DNA from: Streptomyces sp. NBC_00353
GTDB taxonomy: Bacteria > Actinomycetota > Actinomycetes > Streptomycetales > Streptomycetaceae
DNA: 64,000 nucleotides
Direction: 5' to 3'
NCBI RefSeq assembly: GCF_036108815.1
Contig: NZ_CP107985.1
Location: 4,650,001-4,714,000 of the forward strand
Shown here: positions 23,757 to 31,953 of the stretch, in pieces
Layout: each line of letters starts with the position of its first letter
How positions within the stretch are numbered: position 1 is the first letter of the stretch
Made by a program: the position numbers and the translations under genes
Notes under the pieces: model-generated
Seen by the model: the letters and a program-made list of their open reading frames with translations, nothing else
The model's database searches: none
What the model was told of the DNA's origin: nothing

Positions 23757-24983
23757 ATGAGCGCTGCAACTTCTCCCTCCGAGCGCCGGGTCTCCGCCCG
23801 CATCGGTGCAATCTCCGAGTCCGCCACTCTCGCCGTCGACGCCAAGGCCAAGGCCCTCAAGGCCGCCGGCCGTCCGGTGATCGGCTTCGGTGCCGGTGAG
23901 CCCGACTTCCCGACCCCTGGCTACATCGTCGACGCCGCGGTCGAGGCCTGCCGCAACCCGAAGTACCACCGCTACACCCCTGCGGGCGGGCTCCCCGAGC
24001 TCAAGGCCGCCATTGCAGAGAAGACGCTGCGCGACTCCGGTTACCAGGTCGACGCCTCCCAGATCCTGGTGACCAACGGCGGCAAGCAGGCCATCTACGA
24101 GGCGTTCGCCGCGATCCTCGACCCGGGCGACGAGGTCATCGTCCCGGCGCCGTACTGGACCACCTACCCCGAGTCGATCCGTCTCGCCGGCGGTGTCCCG
24201 GTGGAGGTCGTGGCCGACGAGACCACCGGCTACCGGGTCTCCGTCGAGCAGCTGGAGGCGGCACGCACCGAGCGTACGAAGGTCGTCCTGTTCGTCTCCC
24301 CGTCGAACCCGACCGGTGCGGTGTACAGCGAGGCCGACGCCAAGGCGATCGGTGAGTGGGCCGTCGAGCACGGCCTGTGGGTGCTCACCGACGAGATCTA
24401 CGAGCACCTGGTCTACGGCACCGCGAAGTTCACGTCGCTGCCCGCGCTCGTGCCCGCTCTGCGTGACAAGTGCATCGTGGTCAACGGTGTCGCCAAGACG
24501 TACGCGATGACCGGCTGGCGCGTGGGCTGGCTCATCGGCCCCAAGGACGTCGTCAAGGCCGCGACCAACCTGCAGTCGCACGCCACCTCCAACGTCTCCA
24601 ACGTCGCCCAGATCGCCGCGCTGGCCGCCGTCTCGGGGAACCTGGACGCGGTCGCCGAGATGCGGACCGCCTTCGACCGCCGTCGGCAGACCATCGTGCG
24701 GATGCTCAACGAGATCGACGGCGTGCTGTGCCCGGAGCCCGAGGGCGCGTTCTACGCGTACCCGTCGGTGAAGGCGCTGCTCGGCAAGGAGATCCGCGGC
24801 AAGCGCCCGGCCACCTCGGTCGAGCTGGCGGCCCTGATCCTGGACGAGGCCGAGGTCGCGGTCGTTCCGGGCGAGGCCTTCGGCACGCCGGGCTACCTGC
24901 GGCTTTCGTACGCACTGGGCGACGAGGACCTCGCCGAGGGCGTGTCGCGGCTCCAGAAGCTGCTGGGCGAGGCGAAGGACTGA
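23757..24983 (+). CDS. aspC: Aspartate aminotransferase (class I PLP-dependent)
   Basis: Catalyses aspartate/2-oxoglutarate transamination in the cytoplasm. ATG 23757 gives MSAATSPSERRVSARIGAIS and 408 residues. The PLP lysine is K247 in VAKTYAMTGWRVGW. The substrate-arginine region LRLSYAL is near the end, and YTPAGGLPELKAAIA is typical of the subgroup I beta family. It is a single gene followed by a strong terminator, divergent from tRNA-Trp and secE. The exact amino donor could differ from aspartate. Confidence 0.9.
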   Translation: MSAATSPSERRVSARIGAISESATLAVDAKAKALKAAGRPVIGFGAGEPDFPTPGYIVDAAVEACRNPKYHRYTPAGGLPELKAAIAEKTLRDSGYQVDASQILVTNGGKQAIYEAFAAILDPGDEVIVPAPYWTTYPESIRLAGGVPVEVVADETTGYRVSVEQLEAARTERTKVVLFVSPSNPTGAVYSEADAKAIGEWAVEHGLWVLTDEIYEHLVYGTAKFTSLPALVPALRDKCIVVNGVAKTYAMTGWRVGWLIGPKDVVKAATNLQSHATSNVSNVAQIAALAAVSGNLDAVAEMRTAFDRRRQTIVRMLNEIDGVLCPEPEGAFYAYPSVKALLGKEIRGKRPATSVELAALILDEAEVAVVPGEAFGTPGYLRLSYALGDEDLAEGVSRLQKLLGEAKD

Positions 24984-25000
24984 CCTCCCGCCCCCGCTCA

Positions 25001-25036
25001 GGTGCCCCCCGGCCGAGGCCGGGGGGCACCTTTTTT
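25001..25036 (+). terminator. aspC terminator
   Basis: GGTGCCCCCCGG (25001-25012) and CCGGGGGGCACC (25019-25030) are perfectly complementary, followed by TTTTTT. It is a textbook intrinsic terminator 17 bases after the aspC stop. Confidence 0.92.
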
Positions 25037-25139
25037 GTGCACATTTTCGATCGTGCTGTCGTACGGGCTTGCGTTCGAGGATCAACTCGATGGGGAATCC
25101 CGCTACCGCGACAGCCCACGGGTGCGGCAGGATCTTCGA

Positions 25140-26162
25140 ATGGAGCGTGACGTACGGCTGTTGCCCAAGGCCCATCTGCACTTGCATTTCACCGGGTCGA
25201 TGCGGCCCACGACGCTGCTCGAACTCGCCGACAAGTACGGCGTACGGCTGCCCGAGGCACTGACCGGTGGCGAGCCGCCCAGACTGCGGGCGACGGACGA
25301 GCGCGGCTGGTTCCGCTTCCAGCGGCTCTACGACATCGCCCGGTCCTGCCTGCGGGCGCCCGAGGACATCCAGCGACTGGTGCGCGAGACGGCCCAGGAG
25401 GACGTCGCGGACGGCTCCGGCTGGCTGGAGATCCAGGTCGACCCCACCTCGTACGCCCCGCTCCTCGGCGGGCTCATCCCGGCGATCGAGATCATCCTGG
25501 ACGCGGTGGACTCCGCGGCGCGCGAGACCGGGCTCGGGATCCGTGTGGTGATCGCGGCGAACCGGATGAAGCACCCGCTGGACGCGCGGACGCTGGCCCG
25601 GCTCGCGGTGCGGTACTCGGACCGGGGGGTCGTCGGCTTCGGACTCTCCAACGACGAGCGGCGCGGAATGGCGCGCGACTTCGACCGGGCCTTCGCCATC
25701 GCCAGGGAGGGCGGGCTGCTGGCGGCCCCGCACGGCGGCGAACTGGCCGGCCCATCGAGTGTGCGGGACTGCCTGGACGACCTCGACGCGGCCAGGATCG
25801 GTCACGGCGTCCGGGCCGCCGAGGACCCACGGCTGCTGCGCAAGCTGGCGGAGCGCGGGGTGACCTGCGAGGTGTGCCCGTCGTCGAACGTGGCCCTGGG
25901 CGTCTACGAGAAGCCTGCGGACGTACCCCTGCGCACTCTGTTCGAGGCCGGCGTGCCGATGGCGCTCGGCGCGGACGACCCGCTGCTCTTCGGGTCCCGC
26001 CTCGCCGCACAGTACGAGCTCGTACGGCACCACCACGCGTTCACCGACGAGGAGCTGGCGGAGCTGGCACGGCAGTCGGTGCGGGGGTCGGCGGCGCCCT
26101 CCGACGTACGGGCGCGGTTGCTGGCGGGGGTCGACGACTGGCTGGCAAAGCCGGCCGGCTAG
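25140..26162 (+). CDS. add: Adenosine deaminase family protein
   Basis: Hydrolytic deaminase of adenosine-type purines in salvage. ATG 25140 gives 340 residues. The metal-binding pair is H14 and H16 in LHLHFTG, where the usual LDG is FTG. The PHGGE motif replaces HAGE; RIGHG and the catalytic LGADDP (usual SDDP) follow. All zinc and catalytic positions are present, but the flanking residues are divergent, so a related purine nucleoside substrate is possible. It stands alone between the aspC terminator and a convergent TetR gene. Confidence 0.82.
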   Translation: MERDVRLLPKAHLHLHFTGSMRPTTLLELADKYGVRLPEALTGGEPPRLRATDERGWFRFQRLYDIARSCLRAPEDIQRLVRETAQEDVADGSGWLEIQVDPTSYAPLLGGLIPAIEIILDAVDSAARETGLGIRVVIAANRMKHPLDARTLARLAVRYSDRGVVGFGLSNDERRGMARDFDRAFAIAREGGLLAAPHGGELAGPSSVRDCLDDLDAARIGHGVRAAEDPRLLRKLAERGVTCEVCPSSNVALGVYEKPADVPLRTLFEAGVPMALGADDPLLFGSRLAAQYELVRHHHAFTDEELAELARQSVRGSAAPSDVRARLLAGVDDWLAKPAG

Positions 26163-26217
26163 CCGCCGCCGCCTCCGGGCACCCCTGTGGGGGCCCGGGC
26201 CGGCCTTGTGCGTGGGC

Positions 26218-26829
26218 TCAGGCCTGTGTGCCGATCCCGTGCAGCACCGTCCGCGCGACGGATGCGGCGAATTCGTCCAGAGACTGCGGTGGCCGGCCCT
26301 CCTCCGTCGCGTCGTACGCGAACGCGCGCTGGACACAGGCGCCGAGCAGCAGCGACGCGGCCGCGTAGGTGTCGGCGCCGGGCCGTACGCGGCCGGCCGC
26401 CTGTTCGCTGCGGAGATAGCCCGCGACGCCCCGGATCGGTATGTGCGGGCCGGTGCCGAGCTCGCGCATGGCCGCGTCGTGGCGGCTCTTGAGCCGCGGC
26501 TCGGCGTAGAGCGAGGCGGCGATCGGGAAGCTCTGGGCGTAGAAGAGCGCGGCCTCGCGGGCGATGTCGGTGAGATTCTCCTCGACGGTCCGCTCCCCCG
26601 CCCCCGGGTCGGCGGTCAGCCGCCGCAGCAGCGGGTTGAGCTTGGGCAGCCGTTCCTTGAGCACGGCCACGAACAGTTCTTCCTTGCTGGGGAAGTGCTT
26701 GTAGAGCGCCGCCTCCGAGCAGCCCGCGGCCCGGGCGATCTCCTTGGTGGTGGCCCGTGCCAGGCCGATGGTGAGCATCAGCTGGTGGGCGGCGTCGATG
26801 ATGCGGCCCCGGGCCGGCTTCTGCTCCAT
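26218..26829 (-). CDS. TetR-family transcriptional regulator
   Basis: The 203-residue product starts MEQKPARGRIIDAAHQLM at ATG 26829 (ribosome binding site GGAGTG). The helix-turn-helix ATTKEIARAAGCSEAALYKH is at about residues 26-45. The C-terminal ligand domain is typical but unassigned. It is divergent from the NAD(P)-binding gene at 26916, and the shared 86-base gap holds two overlapping palindromes, so it very likely represses that gene and itself. Confidence 0.9.
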   Translation of the reverse strand: MEQKPARGRIIDAAHQLMLTIGLARATTKEIARAAGCSEAALYKHFPSKEELFVAVLKERLPKLNPLLRRLTADPGAGERTVEENLTDIAREAALFYAQSFPIAASLYAEPRLKSRHDAAMRELGTGPHIPIRGVAGYLRSEQAAGRVRPGADTYAAASLLLGACVQRAFAYDATEEGRPPQSLDEFAASVARTVLHGIGTQA

Positions 26830-26856
26830 GGGCACTCCAATGAGGCTTGACGCGTG

Positions 26857-26892
26857 GTGAGTATCCACTCACTCTAGGGGTGAGTGAATACT
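26857..26892. promoter_or_regulatory. Operator of the TetR regulator at 26218
   Basis: GTATCCACTCAC (26861-26872) and GTGAGTGAATAC (26880-26891) are inverted arms matching at 11 of 12 positions, separated by 7 bases. GTGAGT (26857-26862) and ACTCAC (26867-26872) form a second overlapping dyad with a 4-base centre. It lies midway between the divergent starts at 26829 and 26916. Confidence 0.82.
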
Positions 26893-26915
26893 TACCCACC
26901 CCAGGAGGGTGCGCA

Positions 26916-27551
26916 ATGAGACTCACGGTGTTCGGCGCTACAGGCGGCATCGGCCAGGAGATCGTCCGCCAGGCCGTGACGGCGGGCCACGAGGTGACGG
27001 CGGTGGTCCGCGATCCGGCGCGGCTGCCGGTTCCGCTCGCCGACGTCACGGTCCACACCACCGCGCGGATCGACGATCCGGAGGGGCTGCGCGAGGCGGT
27101 CGCCGGTCGGGACGCGGTGCTCTCGGGGCTCGGCTCGCGCGGCCGGAAGGCCGACGGGATCGCCGAACGGCTCACCGGCTCGGTGATCCGGGCGATGGAG
27201 GCCGAGAGGACGCGACGGCTGCTCGTGGTGAGCGCGGCCCCGGTCGCGCCCGAGCCCGCGGACGACCCGCTGCTGGACCGGATGATGCTGAAGGCGATCG
27301 GCGCGATCCTCAAGGAGGTCTACGCCGACCTGACCCTGATGGAGGGTGCGCTGGCCCGCAGCGCCACGGACTGGACGTCGGTGCGGCCGCCGAAGCTCAC
27401 CAACGGGCCGCTGACGGGGAGGTACCGGACGGTCTACGGCAGCAACCCGCGCAGCGGCAGGTCCATCTCGCGGGCCGATGTGGCACACGCGATGCTGGCG
27501 CTGATCGACGATCCGGCTGCGGTCAAGCAGGGCGTGGGCGTGGCGTACTGA
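26916..27551 (+). CDS. NAD(P)-binding Rossmann protein (SDR atypical/NmrA-like)
   Basis: A 211-residue protein starting MRLTVFGATGGIGQEIVRQA, with the dinucleotide-binding GATGGIG at residues 7-13. The order VLSGLGSR, LLVVSAAP and TSVRPPKLTNG is typical of the NAD(P)H-binding PF13460 group, often annotated as flavin-reductase- or epimerase-like. It has a good ribosome binding site (AGGAGGG). Expression is probably induced when the divergent TetR protein releases the operator. Substrate unknown. Confidence 0.85.
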   Translation: MRLTVFGATGGIGQEIVRQAVTAGHEVTAVVRDPARLPVPLADVTVHTTARIDDPEGLREAVAGRDAVLSGLGSRGRKADGIAERLTGSVIRAMEAERTRRLLVVSAAPVAPEPADDPLLDRMMLKAIGAILKEVYADLTLMEGALARSATDWTSVRPPKLTNGPLTGRYRTVYGSNPRSGRSISRADVAHAMLALIDDPAAVKQGVGVAY

Positions 27552-27568
27552 CGCCACTGCCCCCCGGC

Positions 27569-27595
27569 GTCCCCGAAAGCTCGGAAGGCGGGGAC
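27569..27595. terminator. Terminator between convergent NAD(P)-binding gene and murB
   Basis: GTCCCCG (27569-27575) pairs with CGGGGAC (27589-27595) around a 13-base loop, between the stops of two convergent genes. Confidence 0.55.
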
Positions 27596-27596
27596 C

Positions 27597-28652
27597 TCAG
27601 AGGCTGACGCCGACCGTCACCGGTTCATTGACGAGCGTGACGCCGAAGACCTCGTGGACGCCTGCCACGACCTCGCGGGCCAGCGCGAGCAGATCCTCGG
27701 TGGTCGCCCCGCCGCGGTTGGTGAGGGCGAGCGTGTGTTTGGTGGAGATACGGGCGGGGCCGGTGCCGTACCCCTTGGTGAAACCGGCCCGGTCGATGAG
27801 CCAGGCCGCCGAGGTCTTGGTGTGTCCCCCGTCCGCCGGGAAGGCGGGGGGCGTCACCTCGGGGCCGAGCCGGTCCTTGGCGCGGGCGAGGAACGCCGCG
27901 TACTGCGCGCCGTCGAGGATCGGGTTGGTGAAGAAGGAGCCCGCCGACCAGGTGTCGTGGTCCTCCGGGTCGAGCACCATGCCCTTGCCGGCGCGCAGCC
28001 GCAGCACGGTCTCGCGGGCGGCCGTCGCAGGCACCCGTTCGCCCTGCTCGACGCCCATGGCGCGGGCCGTTTCGGGGTACTTCAGGGGCGCGGAGAGACC
28101 ACCCGCGTCTTCCAGCTCGAACCGGACACGCAGGACCACGAAGCGGTCGGGTTCGGCCTTGAAGCGACTGTGCCGGTACGAGAATGCGCACTCGTCATTC
28201 GGGATGGTGACCGTTTCGCGGGTGTACCGGTCGTAGGCGACGACCTCCGTGATGGTCGACGCCACCTCCTGGCCGTACGCACCGACGTTCTGGATCGGCG
28301 TCGCGCCCGCGGAGCCGGGGATTCCGGCCAGGCATTCGATACCGGCGAGACCGGCCTCGACGGTCCGGGTGACGGCGTCCGTCCACACCTCTCCGGCGGC
28401 CAGTTCCAGCGCCGTGCCGACCAGCTCGAACCCCTTGGTCGCGATGCGCAGGGCGGTGCCGTCGAAGCCCTTGTCGCCGATGACCAGGTTGCTGCCGCCA
28501 CCGATGACGAGGAGCGGCGTACCGCTGTCGTCGGCCTCGCGCACGGCTGCGACCACCTCGGCGTCGGTCGTCGCCGTGAGGAGGCGGGCCGCGGGGCCGC
28601 CGAGCCGGAAGGTGGTCAGGGGGGCGAGGGGGGCGTCGTGGAGTTCCTGCAC
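27597..28652 (-). CDS. murB: UDP-N-acetylenolpyruvoylglucosamine reductase
   Basis: FAD- and NADPH-dependent reductase that makes UDP-MurNAc for peptidoglycan. I start at GTG 28652 (MQELHDAPLAPLTTFRLGGP, 351 residues), because an ATG at 28721 would lie upstream of a terminator-like hairpin. The FAD-binding IGGGSNLVIGDKG is near residue 50, GIPGSAGATPIQNVGAYGQE near 115, and the catalytic serine lies in AGSFFTNP near 240. The C-terminal glutamate is in LVNEPV. Confidence 0.95.
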   Translation of the reverse strand: MQELHDAPLAPLTTFRLGGPAARLLTATTDAEVVAAVREADDSGTPLLVIGGGSNLVIGDKGFDGTALRIATKGFELVGTALELAAGEVWTDAVTRTVEAGLAGIECLAGIPGSAGATPIQNVGAYGQEVASTITEVVAYDRYTRETVTIPNDECAFSYRHSRFKAEPDRFVVLRVRFELEDAGGLSAPLKYPETARAMGVEQGERVPATAARETVLRLRAGKGMVLDPEDHDTWSAGSFFTNPILDGAQYAAFLARAKDRLGPEVTPPAFPADGGHTKTSAAWLIDRAGFTKGYGTGPARISTKHTLALTNRGGATTEDLLALAREVVAGVHEVFGVTLVNEPVTVGVSL

Positions 28653-28666
28653 GGGGACAAGAGTAC

Positions 28667-28703
28667 GGTCCGTGACCCCGCCGCTCGGGCGGGGCCACGG
28701 ACC
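28667..28703 (-). terminator. Terminator between MFS gene and murB
   Basis: GGTCCGTG-CCCCGCC (from 28667) pairs with GGCGGGG-CACGGACC (to 28703) with one mismatch and a short GCTC-like loop. It follows the MFS stop on the minus strand, so murB probably has its own promoter downstream of it. Confidence 0.7.
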
Positions 28704-28724
28704 GCGTACGCAGAGGGCCATGGA

Positions 28725-30185
28725 TCAGGCTGCGACCGGGGCCCGCCCCTCGGCGGGCTCCGCACCCGCCATCGGGTCCGACTCCGGGTCCACCGCGGGC
28801 GCCGGTGCGGTGCGGCGCCCCGGGATCAGCAGGGCGGCGACCGCGGCGAGTACCACCGCCCCGGCGCCGATCCAGATTGCCGGAACGGTCCCGTCCGTGA
28901 AGGACTGCGCGGAGCCGTAACCGCCCTGCGCCGAGAAGACCGAGGCCAGTACCGCGACACCGAGGGCGCCACCGACCTCGCGCAGGGAGTTGTTGGCGCC
29001 GGAGGCGATGCCCTGCTCGGCGGGGCGGACGCTGGACATCACCAGGCTGGCGGCCGGCGCGAAGTAGAGCGCCATTCCGATGCCGCCGATCATCAGGGCG
29101 GGCAGCTGGGCCGTGTACGGGGCGTCGGGGGCGATGATCATGGCGAAGAGGGCCAGTCCCACGGCCTGGAGCGCGAGGCCGGTGACGACGACCGGACGGC
29201 CGCCGAACCGGTCGGAGAGATATCCGGCGATCGGGGCGACCAGCATCGGCATGCCCGTCCAGGGCAGCATCCGCAGCCCGGCCTCGCTCGGCGAGTAGCC
29301 CAGCACGCCCTGGAAGTACTGGCTGAGGAGGAAGATCGAGCCGAACATCCCGAGGAACATCAGCAGGCCGGCCATGTTGATCCCGAAGAAGCCGCGGTTG
29401 CGGAAGAGCCGCATGGGCAGCATCGGGTTCTTCGCGTGAAAGCCGTGGTGGATGAATCCGCCGATCAGCGCGGTACCGGCGATCAGCCCGGTGAGGACCG
29501 TGGGGCTGGTCCAGCCGTCGGCGTTGGCACTGACCAGCCCGTAGACGATGCCGAAGAGGCCGCCGCTGACCAGGAGGGTGCCGGGGATGTCGAGCCGGGC
29601 GTTCGGGGCGTACGACTCCGCCAGACGCAGCCGGGCCAGCGGCAGCAGAACCAGGCCGATCGGCACGTTCAGCCAGAAGATCCACTGCCAGGACAGGTGC
29701 TCGGTGAGGCTGCCGCCGATCAGGGGCCCGCTGGCGACGGCAAGTCCGGTGACGGCGCTGAAGATGCCGAGCGCCATGCCGCGGCGGGCGGCGGGCACGG
29801 CGGCCGTGAGCAGGGTGAGCGTCAGCGGCATCATGATCGCCGCACCCACCCCCTGGACGGCCCGGAAGGCGATCAGCTCATTGATCCCGGACGACAGGGC
29901 CGCGGCGGCGGAGGCGCCGGTGAAGACGGTGAGCCCGGCGAGGAAGAGCCGCCGCCGGCCGAACCGGTCACCGAGGGCCGCACCGAGCATCAGCAGCACG
30001 GCGAAGGTCAGGGTGTACGCGTTCACCGTCCATTCGAGCTCCGCCAGTTCGCCGCCGAGGCTCTTGCGGATGGAGGGCAGGGCGGTGGTGACGACGAGAT
30101 TGTCGAGCGCGGCCATGAAGCCGGCGACGCTGGTGATGACGAGGGCCCAGACCGCTCCTGAGCGGCCGGTGGTGTGCTGGCTCAC
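28725..30185 (-). CDS. MFS drug transporter, DHA2 (14-TM) family
   Basis: A proton-coupled exporter of the EmrB/QacA type, 486 residues, with about 14 hydrophobic segments. Motif A, GDRFGRRR, is near residues 72-79. Motif C-like GLAVASGPLIGG is near 146-157, and the DHA2 hallmark SWQWIFWLNVPIGL near 164-177. The GTG start at 30185 follows a short intergenic region that holds an operator matching the one upstream of the TetR gene at 30261. Substrate is unknown; the pairing points to inducible efflux. Confidence 0.92.
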   Translation of the reverse strand: MSQHTTGRSGAVWALVITSVAGFMAALDNLVVTTALPSIRKSLGGELAELEWTVNAYTLTFAVLLMLGAALGDRFGRRRLFLAGLTVFTGASAAAALSSGINELIAFRAVQGVGAAIMMPLTLTLLTAAVPAARRGMALGIFSAVTGLAVASGPLIGGSLTEHLSWQWIFWLNVPIGLVLLPLARLRLAESYAPNARLDIPGTLLVSGGLFGIVYGLVSANADGWTSPTVLTGLIAGTALIGGFIHHGFHAKNPMLPMRLFRNRGFFGINMAGLLMFLGMFGSIFLLSQYFQGVLGYSPSEAGLRMLPWTGMPMLVAPIAGYLSDRFGGRPVVVTGLALQAVGLALFAMIIAPDAPYTAQLPALMIGGIGMALYFAPAASLVMSSVRPAEQGIASGANNSLREVGGALGVAVLASVFSAQGGYGSAQSFTDGTVPAIWIGAGAVVLAAVAALLIPGRRTAPAPAVDPESDPMAGAEPAEGRAPVAA

Positions 30186-30199
30186 TGCTCCCCCTGAGG

Positions 30200-30219
30200 G
30201 TTAGTTATTGATGACTAAC
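30200..30219. promoter_or_regulatory. Operator upstream of the MFS pump
   Basis: GTTAGT (30200-30205) and ACTAAC (30214-30219) flank an 8-base centre, the same half-site and spacing as the site at 30825-30848. It lies 14 bases before the MFS start codon. Confidence 0.8.
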
Positions 30220-30260
30220 TTTGATGGGCAGAAAACCGGGCCGAACCCGGGTCGCACTGT

Positions 30261-30818
30261 TCAGACGGTCGGCCGCGCCGAGGGATAGAAACCGGCCCAG
30301 ACCCGGTGGTCGGGCGGGAAGCCGAGCGAGGCCAGGGTGTTGATGAGCATGCCGTACGCGAGGAATGTCGTGGTCTCGCCGATGTCGGCGCCGAGCGCGA
30401 GGTGGATCTCGTCCCACATCTGCAGCCAGCCGGCCCGCACCGACTCGCCGAACTCATGGTCCCCGGCGGCCTCGGCCGCGGCGATGGCCGCGTACATCTG
30501 CATCTGCAGCAGCAGCTTGTCGGGGTCGTCGACGATGAGGCGCTGATACGCCGCCGCCATGGCCTGGAGCGCTTCCTCGCCCTCCAGGCCGTCACCGGCC
30601 TCGGCGAAGACCTTCCGGGTGTCCGCCAGGCAGCGGTCGGAGGCGGCGAGGAACATGGCCTGCTTGCTCGGGAAAAGGCGGAAGAGGTACGGCTGCGAGA
30701 CGCCGACCCGCTTGGCGATCGCCTCCGTGGAGGTGGCGTTGTACCCGCCGCGGGCGAACTCGGCGACCGCCGCGAGGATGACGCTCTCGCGCCGCTCTTC
30801 TGCACTCATCCTGGCCAT
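30261..30818 (-). CDS. TetR-family repressor of the MFS pump
   Basis: A 185-residue regulator starting MARMSAEERRESVILAAVAE. The helix-turn-helix TSTEAIAKRVGVSQPYLFRL lies near residues 29-48. The C-terminal part is the TetR ligand domain. It precedes the MFS gene in the same orientation, and both genes carry a GTTAGT-N8-ACTAAC operator, so it should autoregulate and repress the pump until a ligand binds. Confidence 0.9.
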   Translation of the reverse strand: MARMSAEERRESVILAAVAEFARGGYNATSTEAIAKRVGVSQPYLFRLFPSKQAMFLAASDRCLADTRKVFAEAGDGLEGEEALQAMAAAYQRLIVDDPDKLLLQMQMYAAIAAAEAAGDHEFGESVRAGWLQMWDEIHLALGADIGETTTFLAYGMLINTLASLGFPPDHRVWAGFYPSARPTV

Positions 30819-30824
30819 GCGGCT

Positions 30825-30848
30825 AAGTTAGTACTCAATCACTAACTT
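30825..30848. promoter_or_regulatory. Operator upstream of the TetR repressor gene
   Basis: AAGTTAGT (30825-30832) and ACTAACTT (30841-30848) are perfect 8-base inverted arms around 8 bases. It is 7 bases upstream of the TetR start codon and repeats the half-site found before the pump. Confidence 0.85.
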
Positions 30849-30896
30849 GGTCAAGCGGTATGCGACGGCACTCGGAAAGCCGCACAAGGAGCCGAC

Positions 30897-30936
30897 GCGT
30901 AAGGGGCACCCACCCAAAGGCGGATGCCCCTTACGC
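30897..30936 (-). terminator. hadAB terminator
   Basis: GCGTAAGGGGCA (30897-30908) and TGCCCCTTACGC (30925-30936) are perfectly complementary over 12 bases. It starts 19 bases beyond the stop of the MaoC-type gene at 30955. Confidence 0.85.
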
Positions 30937-30954
30937 ACAGATCGACTCAGCGGC

Positions 30955-31383
30955 TCAGGCGAGCTGCACAACGGCGCGGGACATGCCCAGCACCTTCTTG
31001 CCCTCACTCATCGCCGTCAGGTCCACCCGCACCTGGTTGTCGTCCAGCAGGGCGGCCACCTTGGCGCTGACCTCGACCAGCGCACCCTTGTCGTCGTTCG
31101 GCACGACGACCGGCTTGGTGAACCGCACCCCGTACTCCACGACCGCACCCGGGTCCCCGACCCAGTCCGTGACCACCCGGATCGCCTCGGCCATGGTGAA
31201 CATGCCGTGCGCGATCACATCCGGCAGCCCGACCTCACGCGCGAACTTCTCGTTCCAGTGGATCGGGTTGAAGTCACCGGAGGCACCCGCGTACTGCACC
31301 AGCATCGCGCGGGTCACCGGGAACGACTGCGCCGGCAGCTCCGTACCGACCTCGACCGACTTGTACGCAACCTTCGCCGTCAT
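30955..31383 (-). CDS. hadB: MaoC-type (R)-hydratase, HadB-like subunit
   Basis: A hot-dog-fold (3R)-hydroxyacyl dehydratase, 142 residues. The hydratase signature is intact: GDFNPIHWNEKFAREVG with catalytic Asp and His at about residues 36 and 41, followed by IAHGMFTMAE. It starts with ATG 31383, one base of which overlaps the stop of the upstream hadA-like gene (TGATG). In mycobacteria the homologous pair extends mycolate precursors. Streptomycetes make no mycolates, so the substrate here is open. Confidence 0.88.
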   Translation of the reverse strand: MTAKVAYKSVEVGTELPAQSFPVTRAMLVQYAGASGDFNPIHWNEKFAREVGLPDVIAHGMFTMAEAIRVVTDWVGDPGAVVEYGVRFTKPVVVPNDDKGALVEVSAKVAALLDDNQVRVDLTAMSEGKKVLGMSRAVVQLA

Positions 31384-31835
31384 CACGCCTCCTCGGCGGC
31401 GCGCGCCACCAGCTTCGTCCACGCGGTCACGACATGCTCGCCGGCCTCGTCGTGGACCTCGCCACGGATGTCGAGGATGTCGTTGCCCGCGAGGGACTTG
31501 ATGCCCTCGATCGTCGAGGTGACCGTCAGCCGGTCCCCCGCCCGCACCGGACGCACGTACGCGAACTTCTGGTCACCGTGCACCACACGGCTGTAGTCCA
31601 GACCCAGCTGCGGGTCCTGCACCACCCGCCCCGCGGCCTTGAATGTGATCGAGAAGACAAAGGTGGGGGGCGCGATCACATCGGAATGCCCGAGCGCACG
31701 GGCAGCCGCCGGATCCACGTACGCCGGATTGGAGTCGCCCACCGCCTCGGCGAACTCGCGGATCTTCTCCCGGCCGACCTCGTACGGCGCGGTGGGCGGA
31801 TAGGTCCGCCCCACGAAGGACTGGTCGAGCGCCAT
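31383..31835 (-). CDS. hadA: MaoC-type dehydratase N-domain protein, HadA-like subunit
   Basis: A 150-residue hot-dog protein of the UPF0336/MaoC N-terminal type, starting MALDQSFVGRTYPP after a strong AGGAGGTAG ribosome binding site. The segment GDSNPAYVDPAAARALGHSD aligns with the hydratase motif but lacks the catalytic His spacing, as expected for the structural or substrate-binding partner. Translational overlap with the hadB-like gene implies a heterodimer. The rpmG-hadA-hadB order is the same as in Mycobacterium. Confidence 0.88.
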   Translation of the reverse strand: MALDQSFVGRTYPPTAPYEVGREKIREFAEAVGDSNPAYVDPAAARALGHSDVIAPPTFVFSITFKAAGRVVQDPQLGLDYSRVVHGDQKFAYVRPVRAGDRLTVTSTIEGIKSLAGNDILDIRGEVHDEAGEHVVTAWTKLVARAAEEA

Positions 31836-31907
31836 GGGCTCGCTACCTCCTGATGGAAAGACGAATGGGCCGAGGAGCAGCCCTGCACAGAACAGCCCTA
31901 TACAACG

Positions 31908-31942
31908 ACACGAGGCCGCCCCCAGTGGGGACGGCCTCGTGT
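31908..31942 (-). terminator. rpmG terminator
   Basis: ACACGAGGCCG (31908-31918) pairs with CGGCCTCGTGT (31932-31942), an 11-bp perfect stem with a 13-base loop, 12 bases after the rpmG stop. Confidence 0.82.
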
Positions 31943-31953
31943 ACGAGCCTGAT

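Noticed and set aside
23373..26336. A 987-codon minus-strand frame spanning aspC and add
   Set aside because: It is antisense to two well-supported genes and crosses a tRNA and a terminator; no domain is recognisable.
28653..28721. A longer murB starting at ATG 28721
   Set aside because: The extension would cross a strong terminator-like hairpin and shows no family similarity; GTG 28652 gives the usual length.
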